A stretch of 44,332 bases of DNA from Gammaproteobacteria bacterium (lineage in GTDB: Bacteria; Pseudomonadota; Gammaproteobacteria; Pseudomonadales; PIVM01): assembly GCA_003353945.1 (NCBI GenBank), contig PIVM01000031.1, positions 1 through 44,332 on the forward strand, given 5' to 3'. The translations under genes and the position numbers were made by a program. Position 1 is the stretch's first letter, and the number at the start of each line of letters is the position of its first letter. Under the pieces are notes generated by a model that had not been told where the DNA came from, did not search any database, and saw only the letters and a list, made by a program, of their open reading frames with translations. Below, in pieces: positions 9,466 to 18,519 of the stretch.

Positions 9466-9918
9466 TCGTTGTTCTACACTCAACGCTAAATTGGATCTCA
9501 GCAGATAATGCACATGAAACGCCATAATAAAAATCAGATTGTCGCTTAAAGCAGGAATTTTTTTGCGCATTTTATTATAATCGCTGTAGGCCAATACCAG
9601 CACATCACAATCAGTCATAGCAATACAGCGCATTGGCTGCTGCAAATGGGTGATTAGTTCAACAATACAACCGAAAACCTTGCCATGATCGGCAATATTA
9701 ATCAGGTAGTCCTTACCATCGGCACAGCATAAACTGATACGCACTAACCCATTGCGCACCAGATAAATATTGTGGGCGCTGTCGGCTGGGCCATAAATAA
9801 CCTCACCCTTGTGATAGTGCTTGGCCTTAAAACAGCGAAGCCATGGAGAGATATCATTGGGATCAACTCCAGTGAAAAGGATGCAATTTGCAATGTCGTT
9901 AGAGTGGTCTTGATACAT
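9349..9918 (-). pseudogene. CRP/FNR-type regulator truncated before its DNA-binding domain
   Basis: Starts at the second ATG (9916-9918), which has AAAAGGTGAG just upstream; the first ATG (9942) has none. Residues 10-120 form a cyclic-nucleotide-binding-like beta-barrel (YHKGEVIYGPADSAHNIYLVRNGLVRISLCCADGKDYLINI, GKVFGCIVEL), then the dimer helix (KIPALSDNLIFIMAFHVHYLLRSNLALSVEQRLASRF). At that point, where the winged helix-turn-helix should follow, the frame enters DUF3604 coding sequence out of frame and ends after about 25 meaningless residues. The protein may fold as a sensor domain but could not bind DNA in the usual way. Confidence 0.65.
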
Positions 9919-10157
9919 TGACTCACCTTTTCTCACTAGCATTGATCAATGTTTTTAGCAGCCCATTTACTGAGTATACATTCGTACTCAGCAACTTATT
10001 ATTATTTTTATTAGAGACATTATATACTTCTGTGTATCATTTTGTAAACAGTGCGGTTGATAGGGGCCGCTTAAGGGCCTTGGAAAGTAACATGCGACAG
10101 ATTACACCTACAGATAACATGTTTTGACATATCGCACAGTAAACCTATTCCTACCAA

Positions 10158-11444
10158 TCAGCGGAATCGATAGGAAAACTGCGCTACGAACAAATCCCAG
10201 GATTTGCTTGTCAAACGCAGATCAGGATTGTCACGTCGGGTAAGCCGTGCACCTCCTTTCACCGAGTGCCACTCAATCCGCAATAGAATATCTGAAGTAA
10301 CATACCATCCGGCACCTAGCGTTTTATCTTTGAAATACCAGGAATGAGATGGATAATTTTGAAAATTCAGTGATGGTCTCTTTCCTTTCTTGTTATTTTT
10401 ATCGTCATAAAAAACATCATATCGGGTAAATACACTCCATTTCTGATTAATGCTGTAATTCGCTTCAAGGTAATAGGCTAGAGAATCCAAGTCGATCTCT
10501 TTGTCAGCATCGGGAAACACATTGGCATTAATTTCAGTATCAATGTCTGTAAAATTTAAAACTCTTTCCCCGATGAGTTTCCATTTATCAGTGTTGTACT
10601 CCAACGACAATGCAACTCGGTTTATCGTTATTTCTGTATCACCAACCAGAGAGGAGGGGAATTGCACGTTTTGCAAGACTGAGCCATCGCTTAGAAGCAA
10701 TTCATCATAGATCACTGCACTATCAGTGAAAGATAGATCAAAAGGTCTACGTTCAAGAAACATGCCTATGCGCCAACGACCAACGTCAAATTCGTATAGG
10801 AAACTAACATTCCAAGCCCCTTCCGTATCGACTTTGTCTACGCCGGTAATAGTAGTAATATCATCAATTTCATCGTCATCAACAACCGGCAAATGGTAAC
10901 TGGCAAACCATGAAAACGTATTTAAACCGTGAAAAACATTGCCTCTTAGTCTGATACCATCCTGAAAAAACATGCTGTTTCTCAGTCGATCCGAATATAC
11001 GGATTGTGCCAAAAAAACGCCCTGGCGTGTGAATGGCACATCACGTGTTTCATTCAATAGACCAAATTGTGATTTCATACGACCCAACTGAAAGTCGCTA
11101 TTTGCATTTGGACTATTCATTAAAGTGTATGAAAGTATGGCATGGTCTACTTTTGGTTTGCCGTCTGCATTTTCTCCAGCCTTTCTAGCCAATAATTGTG
11201 TTGAAAAATTCCAATCTTCATAAAGTTGAGCAAAAAAAACAGCGCCTAACTCTCGATATTCCCAGCTAATATCGTCATCACTTTGACCAAAAAAATTATT
11301 ATCGGTTGTATGTAATGCCGCTTGGGATAAAAAACCGTGTAATTGCACTTTACCATCTTTCCACTGAGCAGCCCAAAGCGAATGAGTAGTACTGATAAAA
11401 AGCACCAGGGTAATCAGTCGTAAATACACGATACGGCACATCAT
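10158..11444 (-). CDS. Outer-membrane beta-barrel (porin-like) protein
   Basis: 428 residues with a Sec signal peptide (LITLVLFISTTHSLWAAQ) and a mature part of alternating polar/hydrophobic strands rich in aromatic residues, ending in an aromatic strand (DLFVAQFSYRFR). It contains GFLSQAAL, LGRMKSQFGLLNETRDVPFTRQGVF and WSVFTRYDVFYDDKNN, typical of DcaP/phosphate-porin-like barrels, though I cannot name the family. It is divergent from the molybdopterin oxidoreductase across a 400-base region and may supply substrate to that module. The two adjacent ATG codons at 11439-11444 both lack a strong ribosome site. Confidence 0.7.
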   Translation of the reverse strand: MMCRIVYLRLITLVLFISTTHSLWAAQWKDGKVQLHGFLSQAALHTTDNNFFGQSDDDISWEYRELGAVFFAQLYEDWNFSTQLLARKAGENADGKPKVDHAILSYTLMNSPNANSDFQLGRMKSQFGLLNETRDVPFTRQGVFLAQSVYSDRLRNSMFFQDGIRLRGNVFHGLNTFSWFASYHLPVVDDDEIDDITTITGVDKVDTEGAWNVSFLYEFDVGRWRIGMFLERRPFDLSFTDSAVIYDELLLSDGSVLQNVQFPSSLVGDTEITINRVALSLEYNTDKWKLIGERVLNFTDIDTEINANVFPDADKEIDLDSLAYYLEANYSINQKWSVFTRYDVFYDDKNNKKGKRPSLNFQNYPSHSWYFKDKTLGAGWYVTSDILLRIEWHSVKGGARLTRRDNPDLRLTSKSWDLFVAQFSYRFR

Positions 11445-11844
11445 AATTGGCGTCCGTTATTGTAGCGTATCCTTGGCAAAATATTCCATAGATTTAAGGG
11501 ATTAGGATCGCGGAAAGAAACATCCAAAACCTCTCGACAATCTTGGGATAATGTTTTATTTCTACGGTTCTTACTATTAAAAAACTTCAGATCAAACATA
11601 ACATGATTCATTGATTCTTCGAGTATAGATGCAAAGTGCAGAATTGCACGTTAAGTTTATATGCCAGGATTAGGGCGGATTAGGTTGGAGGAAAAAGAGA
11701 AAAAATTCAATTATGATAAGGATCTGCATAATACGTTTTAATACCTATTGCTTAATTAATTGCATAATTGTATATTAATACACATTATCTTGCATCGTCT
11801 CATTTGTTTCCTGTGCCAAACTAAACAAGAGAGAAGTCTCCACA
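11445..11844. promoter_or_regulatory. Divergent promoter region between the barrel protein and the molybdoenzyme
   Basis: A 400-base AT-rich region with no gene. The last 100 bases contain AT-rich stretches (TTGCATAATTGTATATTAAT and similar) suitable for a promoter of the plus-strand gene, and AGAGAGAAG precedes its ATG. No well-formed operator was identified. Confidence 0.4.
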
Positions 11845-14079
11845 ATGAGCAATACCCACTTCCGTACCTGCCATCTTTGCGAAACCATGTGCGGCATAGC
11901 CGTCGAGCACAAAGACGATAAAATCCTGTCGATCAAAGGGGATGTCTATGACGTCCTCAGCAAAGGCAATATCTGCCCAAAAGCGACAGGGCTACAGGAC
12001 ATACACACAGATCCTGACCGCTTGCGCAAGCCGATTAAAAAGATCAACAACAGATGGCAGGAAATCAGTTGGAATGAAGCTTTTGAGGAGGTAGGCTCCC
12101 GCCTTGCCAATATTCAAAACCATTACGGTATGAATGCTGTTGCCACCCACTGTGGACGAAGCATCGCTCACAACGTCGGGGGGCTGCTGATGGTCGACCC
12201 CTTACGTCGTTTAATTGGCACACAAAACATTTATACCAATTCCACAGTGGATCAACAGCCCCATAACTTTGCCTGGTACTTTATGCTGGGCCATCAGTTT
12301 ATGGCAACCGTCCCCAATATTGATCGCACCGATTACTACTTAATGCTGGGCACAAACCCCAAAATATCCAATGGGGCGCAAATGGCAACCGGTGCCAATA
12401 CTTATAAAAAACTTCAGGCGATACAAAGACGCGGTGGTAAAGTTATTTTGATTGATCCTCGCCGCACGGAATCCGCAACCTATTGCAACGAGCACCACTT
12501 TATCAAACCCGCTACCGATGCCTTGTTTTTAATTGGACTGATTAAAACTGTTTTTGACAAGGGCTTGGCTACCGCTGGGAGACTGAAATATGACATCACT
12601 GGCTGGGAGAAAATTGAGTCGATGGTCAGCGAATTCAATCTCGAACAGATCGCTGAAGCCACGAGTATCGCTGCTGCAGATATCGAGCGTATCGGCGTTG
12701 AGTTTGCCAGCGCCAAGACTGCTGTATGCTATGGCCGCACGGGCCTGTCCATGCAAGAGTTTGGTGGACTGTGCAACTGGCTGATGCAGGTACTCAATGT
12801 CGTAACCGGCAATATGGACGAGCCCGGAGGCATGATGTTCCCACTGACAGCGATTGATTCTTTGAGCATGATCCCTTCGGTCAGGGGTAATTATAATCGC
12901 TATCGCAGTCGTGTCAGTAGTCGTCCAGAGTTCTCTGATGAACTGCCTGTCTCGGTGCTTGCCGAAGAAATCATGGTTCCTGGTGAAGGAAAAATTAGAG
13001 GATTGATCAGCATCGCTGGAAACCATGCGCTCTCCAACCCTAACGGGAAAAAGTTGGAAGAAGCCTTTGAACAGCTGGATTTTATGGTCGCAGTGGACCC
13101 CTATCTCAACGAAACGACGCGCCACGCCGATATTATCCTGCCGCCGGTCGGCCCCTTTGAGAAGAGCCACTACGACATTTTCTATCACCTCTACGACACT
13201 ATTAACTGGGCCAAATATTCACCCTGTTTGTTTACACCGGAAAAACCGGGTTACACAGATTTTGAGATCATAGGAAAAATACTCAAGTCCATTGTCGTTA
13301 AGCGAGCAAAAAACCCAGTGAAAAAACTCTTTGCGCTCAGTGTCGGTTCGCTACTACTGAAGTGGCTTTCTGCCGATCGACTAATCGATCTTGCCTTACG
13401 CTTTGGCCCTTATGGCGGGGGTTTAAATCCCTTTAAAGACGGTTTGAGTCTTAAAAAACTGAAAGAAAATCCCCATGGCATTTTCTTGGGTGAACCACAA
13501 CGAGCGCTTCCGGATCGTTTGTTCACAAAAGACAAAAAGCTGCATCTTGCACCAGACATTATGCTCAGTGATATTCCTCGCCTGAAAGAACGCTGGATAA
13601 CGAACAAACCCAAACACACCGATAAATTTGATCTTCTGATTGTCAGCCGCCTCACCAACCGCACCCTGGGATGGATGCACAATAGCTTACGGCTAGTGAA
13701 AGGCAAGGAAACCTGCACCCTGCTGATTCACCCCGATGATGCAGCCAAGCGCAATATCAAAGACAACAGCTACGTCTCCGTCAGTTCGGTAACCGGCAGC
13801 ATTAAAGTACTGTCGGAAATCAGCGACACCATGATGCCTGGTGTGGTCAGCATGCCTCACCTTTGGGGACATAACCGACCCGGCACCCGCCAGTCTGTCG
13901 CCGCAACACATCCCGGAGTCAGCCTCAACGATATTACTAACGAAAAAGTCATGGATGAATTGACCGGTAATGCCGTTGTTCATGGCGTGCCGGTAAAAGT
14001 TGAAGCTATAGCAAACTCTCAGCTAAAGAGCATCGAAGCTGTTCACAAAGATGAAACCGTCGAAGAATTTACTGCATGA
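11845..14079 (+). CDS. Molybdopterin-dependent oxidoreductase, DMSO-reductase superfamily
   Basis: 744 residues without a signal peptide, so cytoplasmic. Cys9, Cys12, Cys16 and Cys44 (CHLCETMC...GNICPKA) bind a [4Fe-4S] cluster as in formate dehydrogenase/Nap-type enzymes. The bis-MGD domains follow: WQEISWNEAFEEV, NSTVDQQPHNFAW near the metal site, LGTNPKISN, GGKVILIDPRRTE, GMDEPGG-like NMDEPGGMMFP, ETTRHADIILPPVGPFEK, and the C-terminal MPHLWGHNRPGT dinucleotide domain. The length matches stand-alone formate-dehydrogenase-like proteins found in many aerobic proteobacteria and actinobacteria. The metal-ligand residue cannot be fixed by eye; no selenocysteine is apparent. Next to a BASS transporter 34 bases downstream. 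Substrate unknown. Confidence 0.85.
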   Translation: MSNTHFRTCHLCETMCGIAVEHKDDKILSIKGDVYDVLSKGNICPKATGLQDIHTDPDRLRKPIKKINNRWQEISWNEAFEEVGSRLANIQNHYGMNAVATHCGRSIAHNVGGLLMVDPLRRLIGTQNIYTNSTVDQQPHNFAWYFMLGHQFMATVPNIDRTDYYLMLGTNPKISNGAQMATGANTYKKLQAIQRRGGKVILIDPRRTESATYCNEHHFIKPATDALFLIGLIKTVFDKGLATAGRLKYDITGWEKIESMVSEFNLEQIAEATSIAAADIERIGVEFASAKTAVCYGRTGLSMQEFGGLCNWLMQVLNVVTGNMDEPGGMMFPLTAIDSLSMIPSVRGNYNRYRSRVSSRPEFSDELPVSVLAEEIMVPGEGKIRGLISIAGNHALSNPNGKKLEEAFEQLDFMVAVDPYLNETTRHADIILPPVGPFEKSHYDIFYHLYDTINWAKYSPCLFTPEKPGYTDFEIIGKILKSIVVKRAKNPVKKLFALSVGSLLLKWLSADRLIDLALRFGPYGGGLNPFKDGLSLKKLKENPHGIFLGEPQRALPDRLFTKDKKLHLAPDIMLSDIPRLKERWITNKPKHTDKFDLLIVSRLTNRTLGWMHNSLRLVKGKETCTLLIHPDDAAKRNIKDNSYVSVSSVTGSIKVLSEISDTMMPGVVSMPHLWGHNRPGTRQSVAATHPGVSLNDITNEKVMDELTGNAVVHGVPVKVEAIANSQLKSIEAVHKDETVEEFTA

Positions 14080-14113
14080 TCACATATTACGATGTATATA
14101 TGTTTGGAAATAA

Positions 14114-14983
14114 ATGGCAATGAATTCATTAGATGCCGTCAGTATCATTTTGGGAATCAGCCTGATATTTGTGATGTTCGGCATGGGCACCACAATTTTT
14201 TTGGATGATTTCAAGCGCCTTTTCACCATGCCAAAAGCTGTGCTGCTCGGTTTAATTAATCAAGTCGTGTTTCTACCTCTAATCGCTTTGATTTTGGTCT
14301 CTTGCATTAACCTTCCAACGGAAATACTGGTAGGCATTGTCGTTATTGCGGCATGCCCAGGTGGACCACTATCAAATATGATTTCATTCCTGACAAAAGG
14401 TGATGTCGCACTTTCTGTGACACTAACAGCCGTTTCAACCTGCATAGCCTTAGTTTCATTACCATTTTGGATAAATATCGCATTAACAACGATGGGTGGT
14501 GAATCAAAAGATTTGTCGCTGCCTTTTTGGCCAACCGTATTTCAGATTGCGCTTACGACCTTAGTGCCCATTTTTTTGGGCATGTGGTTTAGTGCAAAAC
14601 GCCCGATAATGGCAAAAAAAGTAGCGAAGATCGTGCGCATCGTATCGATGATTTTTCTTTTGGTTGCCATCATTTGGTTTAATGTTCAAAATCCCGACAT
14701 TCTGCTTGACAACCTTGACTCACTGGTTGTGATTGGTTTCGTACTCAATGGCACAACAATGCTAGTCGGCTATATAACCGCATTTATGGCAAAATTACCC
14801 ATCACACAGCAACGGACCATTTCCGTGGAGACCGGCATTCAAAATGTGCCTCTCGCATTAAGTATTACGACAATTCAGTTAAATAGCCTGGAGATGGCCC
14901 TCATGCCGACACTATACGGTTTCTGCATGATGGTCTCTGGTAGCCTTTTGATATTGGCAATTCGTTTTCTTTTTCGGAGATAA
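14114..14983 (+). CDS. Bile acid:sodium symporter family (BASS/SBF) transporter
   Basis: 289 residues, about nine membrane helices. The block IVVIAACPGGPLSNMISFLTKGDVALSVTLTAVST is the family signature (cross-over helix with Pro-Gly-Gly and Asn), and the second half has SVETGIQNVPLALSI, the other half of the Na+/substrate site. BASS members import organic anions such as bile acids, pantoate or other carboxylates with sodium. Located 34 bases after the molybdoenzyme on the same strand, so probably co-transcribed and delivering that enzyme's substrate. GGAA shortly before the ATG is a fair ribosome site. Confidence 0.85.
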   Translation: MAMNSLDAVSIILGISLIFVMFGMGTTIFLDDFKRLFTMPKAVLLGLINQVVFLPLIALILVSCINLPTEILVGIVVIAACPGGPLSNMISFLTKGDVALSVTLTAVSTCIALVSLPFWINIALTTMGGESKDLSLPFWPTVFQIALTTLVPIFLGMWFSAKRPIMAKKVAKIVRIVSMIFLLVAIIWFNVQNPDILLDNLDSLVVIGFVLNGTTMLVGYITAFMAKLPITQQRTISVETGIQNVPLALSITTIQLNSLEMALMPTLYGFCMMVSGSLLILAIRFLFRR

Positions 14984-15069
14984 TATCAATCCGAATTTCT
15001 CACAAGACGGCAATTCGAAAATTGTTTTGTGCTTGTAGGTGGGTATATTTTGTCTATTTCGCGTTGAAA

Positions 15070-15447
15070 CTAGAGGATGGTAAAAGTATTCCCCAAGGGA
15101 AAATCCAAAGGAAATTGGGTCATCCGCTGAGCTGGCGAAGCAGTACTTGATGACAACCAGGCCATCCAGGTCTTGCCATGTATTGCTGGATTTGTTGAAG
15201 CTTCAGCGAGAGCTAAACAGGTGGCATCAGCACCAGCCGGACCACCCAGTAATCCGTCATATAATCCAGAGGAAACGAAAACATAGTGCTTATTAACAGT
15301 ACAGGTGACTGTCACATCTGTCACATTGGCTGCAGAGATAGCACCTGAGCTGTTGCTAATTTCACAATGTCGATCAGCCGGTTGACTTGTGATTGTCACA
15401 TCATAAGTATCAAGGTAATTCAGGATAGCGCTAAATTCGCTCAACAT
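15070..15447 (-). pseudogene. Fragment of a cell-surface protein with a DUF1554/lectin-like domain
   Basis: 125 codons. The first part (YDVTITSQPADRHCEISNSSGAISAANVTDVTVTCTV) is one unit of the repeat common in exported adhesins and Cys-bracketed lipoproteins; the second (HYVFVSSGLYDGLLGGPAGADATCLALAEAS...KTWMAWLSSST) resembles the DUF1554 lectin-like domain. There is no signal peptide, and the frame stops inside the domain after GNTFTIL. Its ATG lies inside the last codons of the molybdoenzyme gene (17-base overlap). This looks like the middle of a larger gene brought next to the molybdoenzyme by deletion. Unlikely to act on its own. Confidence 0.5.
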
Positions 15448-18283
15448 CCACGTATGTCCCTCGATCCGAAGTCCCTGGGGTACCCACCGCTAAACGCGGC
15501 TGTAAATGCATATAACCTCCGGCTAACTGGATTGGGTTAATCGGACTGGGTGTAATCGCATGTTGGGATTTGTGATCCTTGAACTGGTATGGCTCCCAGG
15601 CATGATAGACAATCACCTGACCAGGTTTGACCGTAGCGGATATTTTTGCTTGCAATTCAAAGCTGTCGATATCATTAAACACGCGCACCGAATCACCATC
15701 ACGAATACCACGCTGCTCTGCGGTCTTTGGATCAATAAATATCGAAGGCCCACCACGTTGCAGACGTAACAGATTCAATTCATCACGCCAGGCGGAATGA
15801 ATCGACCAGCGCGTATGACCACCCGTCAGTTGCAGCGGATAATTGCCACCAATTTTTGGATGGGGTTTATGTGTTGGCAACATTTCACCGAGTTCCTGAT
15901 AAAATTCATGATCAATATAAAACTGCATTCGTCGTGTTAATGTCGGCCAGGGACGCTTATCCTTCGTATGCCAGGTATTGGCTGTCACGGTTTCACCCTC
16001 ATTAAATTCGGTGGCATTCCCCATATTCATATAGCCACTGCCAACCCCGGTATAACGCGTATAGCCTTTTTCTGCCAGCTGATCCCAGCTGATATCACCC
16101 ACATTATTTGCCATATTTAAGGCTTCTGCCCACAGGTCTTTTTCGTTCTTTTCGGTAAAGCGCTCTTTAAAAGTGAATTCCTGATACACCGCATCCAATC
16201 GCCGTTCATCATCGTTATGATCCTTGTAACTGAGAATACCGCGTTCCTTCGCGCGTTTTTCTAACGCCTTCATCCATAAGCAGTGAAACTCCCAGTCCGT
16301 CACGGATTCAGCCAAGGGTTCAACCGCACGCGTTGTAACCTGCACAAACGGTGTGATGGGCGTGGTCCAGGGAATGGTATCCTGCTCGTAATAACCGGCA
16401 GCCGGCAGCACATAATCGCTGTGCAATGCAGTAAAGTTCATGCGGTAATCAAGCGTCACCACCATTTCTAATTTAGGCCACAGTTCTTCCAGCAGCTTTG
16501 GATAACCCCGGTTGCGTCGCAGAAAATTACCACCCACCTGAAAAAATATCCGCGGTTTTTCTTCGGATTTATATTGCCAACCTTTTTGCAGCGCCTCTTC
16601 CATATACTCGTCGATGTCGCGTTTTAATTCTGTATCCCATTTGTTTGAACTACCGTAGTGCTCATCCATACCTCCGTGATAATACTGAAAAATCACACTA
16701 CACGACTTTTCACTGGCGTGTTTGTTACGCATTATCTCGTAGTTGATCATGTCCATGGAGTAACCCTGCAATTTCATCTTGATGATATCGGGGGCTACTT
16801 TCAATCCCATGGGTAGTAGACTTATTTTTGGCGGTAATGAGCCGGAGCCTGCTATCAATCCTTCGTGTCCTGACAGCCAAAGATTGGGAAAGGCATTGAT
16901 ACCGCTGCCCTTTTTCCCCATTTGTCCGGCAAGGGCAAAAACCAGAAACTGGGCGCGCTCCATTTCCAGGCCGTGATAATATTTACCGAAATTGGACTGC
17001 GTAATACAAGTCGCCGCCTTAGCCGTTGCGATTTGCCTGGCCAAATGACGCACATTCTTGGGATTTACCCCCGTGATGCTTTCCGTTGCCTCCGGGGAAT
17101 ATTTTTCCAACTGTAACAACAGGCGGACAAATACCGGCTCTACCGTAATCCGTTTGCCAGTAGGCAGACCGATCTCATACACACCATCCAATGCCGGATC
17201 GATATCCTCCAGTGCCAGCGTTTTTTTTGAGGCGGCAACCAATTCATTTTTATTTTTGTCATACCGGTAAAATACATCGTCATCACCGCCTGACTCCAGA
17301 TCACTTTCCCGCAAAAACTGACCGTTATCGCGACGAACCAAGAAGGGAAAGTCAGTCTGCTCCTTCACAAATTCGCGATCATAAAGATCCTCTTCGACCA
17401 TAACATGGGCCATTGCCAATCCAAAAGCGGCATCACTGGCGATATTAACCGACAACCAATAATCTGAATGGACAGCCGATGCATTGTAATCCGGGGTGAT
17501 GGTAACGACCTTCGCACCCTTATACCGCGCTTCGTTAATAAAATGCGCATTGGGAATTTGCGTATACGTCGGATTACCACCCCATATTAAAATCAGGTCA
17601 GAATAAAATAAATCATCTGCCGAGCTGGAAAAGGAAATTTTGCCGCAAGTCACTGCCGCGCCCGGATGATGATCACCGAACTCTGAATCAACATCCAATA
17701 CCGGTGTCCCCAGCAGAATACTGGTGCGCTGTACACCAATATTGGAACCGCCCGAGCCTTCATCCCAAATAACAGAGCCCGGCCCGTCTTCTGTCATCAC
17801 ATCAAGAGTCTTATCGGCAATCTCTTCCAATGCCTGGTCCCAGGAGATGCGCTTCCATTTTGCCTCACCCCGATTGCCTACCCGCTTCAGGGGATGGCGT
17901 AGGCGGCTCGCATCATACATGCGCTGACTGAAACACCCACCCTTCTGGCAACCACGGGGATTGTAATCGGGCACAGTTTCGTTGGTTTGCTCGTAGGTGG
18001 CGGACTGCTCCTCTCGCCAGACAATGCCGTCTTTTACATAAACGTTCCAGTTACAGCAGCGCTGGTACCAGCAATTAACATGATGCGTGCCTTTGGCGAC
18101 ACTATCCCAGGTCCATTTTTTGCGATACACGTCCTGGAAATCACGGTATTTAGGCCAGGGGAAAATACCTGCCTGCGCCTGCTGTAAGCTGCCGACGCCT
18201 AGGCCGCCAAGATTAAAAAGAGACAACACCAGCGCACTACCAGCACCTTTGACAAACGTTCTTCGTGAAATATTGTTTTTCAT
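15431..18283 (-). CDS. Tat-exported type II DMSO-reductase-family molybdoenzyme catalytic subunit
   Basis: 950 residues. The twin-arginine signal is at 6-12 (SRRTFVK) with cleavage near AQA(38). The Fe-S site follows: His67, Cys71, Cys76/Cys77 and Cys112, in a NarG/EbdA-like context (VYVKDGIVWREEQ...YNPRGCQKG), pointing to the ethylbenzene dehydrogenase, dimethylsulfide dehydrogenase and selenate reductase group. GDHHPGAAVTCGK probably holds the Asp ligand to molybdenum. LIWGGNPTYTQIPNAHF and DYRMNFTALHSDYVLPAAGYYEQ are bis-MGD contacts. Enzymes of this group need a four-cluster Fe-S beta subunit and often a heme gamma subunit, neither of which is here. It is the last intact gene of the dehydratase operon, 236 bases after the CooC-like gene. 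Reaction unknown: hydroxylation or reduction of a hydrocarbon or oxyanion is possible. Confidence 0.85.
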   Translation of the reverse strand: MKNNISRRTFVKGAGSALVLSLFNLGGLGVGSLQQAQAGIFPWPKYRDFQDVYRKKWTWDSVAKGTHHVNCWYQRCCNWNVYVKDGIVWREEQSATYEQTNETVPDYNPRGCQKGGCFSQRMYDASRLRHPLKRVGNRGEAKWKRISWDQALEEIADKTLDVMTEDGPGSVIWDEGSGGSNIGVQRTSILLGTPVLDVDSEFGDHHPGAAVTCGKISFSSSADDLFYSDLILIWGGNPTYTQIPNAHFINEARYKGAKVVTITPDYNASAVHSDYWLSVNIASDAAFGLAMAHVMVEEDLYDREFVKEQTDFPFLVRRDNGQFLRESDLESGGDDDVFYRYDKNKNELVAASKKTLALEDIDPALDGVYEIGLPTGKRITVEPVFVRLLLQLEKYSPEATESITGVNPKNVRHLARQIATAKAATCITQSNFGKYYHGLEMERAQFLVFALAGQMGKKGSGINAFPNLWLSGHEGLIAGSGSLPPKISLLPMGLKVAPDIIKMKLQGYSMDMINYEIMRNKHASEKSCSVIFQYYHGGMDEHYGSSNKWDTELKRDIDEYMEEALQKGWQYKSEEKPRIFFQVGGNFLRRNRGYPKLLEELWPKLEMVVTLDYRMNFTALHSDYVLPAAGYYEQDTIPWTTPITPFVQVTTRAVEPLAESVTDWEFHCLWMKALEKRAKERGILSYKDHNDDERRLDAVYQEFTFKERFTEKNEKDLWAEALNMANNVGDISWDQLAEKGYTRYTGVGSGYMNMGNATEFNEGETVTANTWHTKDKRPWPTLTRRMQFYIDHEFYQELGEMLPTHKPHPKIGGNYPLQLTGGHTRWSIHSAWRDELNLLRLQRGGPSIFIDPKTAEQRGIRDGDSVRVFNDIDSFELQAKISATVKPGQVIVYHAWEPYQFKDHKSQHAITPSPINPIQLAGGYMHLQPRLAVGTPGTSDRGTYVDVERI

Positions 18284-18318
18284 TCGTAGTGCTCTTCAAG
18301 GCATCAACGCGCAACACC

Positions 18319-18351
18319 CAATGTTCAATGTTCAATGTTCAATGTTCAATG
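18319..18351. repeat. Heptamer repeat TTCAATG, four full copies plus a partial
   Basis: Four head-to-tail copies of TTCAATG at 18324-18351, preceded by a partial CAATG. They lie 36 bases upstream of the molybdoenzyme start in the 236-base gap after the CooC-like gene. Copy-number change by slippage would alter the spacing of this leader. Confidence 0.75.
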
Positions 18352-18519
18352 CGAAAGATAGACTATTTACAATCCAGCAAACTGAATCAACAGACCACAG
18401 GATAGAACCACGGCGCCAGCCATGACATGGGAATACCTCTGCAGCAATCGACTAGGTTTCAATATCAGTACTCATAAATGACAGCCAATCATGGTGCAAT
18501 GCGCCGAGCTTATTGCACC

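Noticed and set aside
9941-9950. ATTGATCAAT before the CRP-like gene as an FNR box
   Set aside because: Lacks the four-base centre of TTGAT-N4-ATCAA; too short to support.
12529-13188. 219-codon minus-strand frame inside the molybdoenzyme gene
   Set aside because: Shadow of the true gene at 11845-14079, which has clear motifs.
18324-18351. CRISPR-like repeat
   Set aside because: Seven-base units without spacers; a simple tandem repeat.
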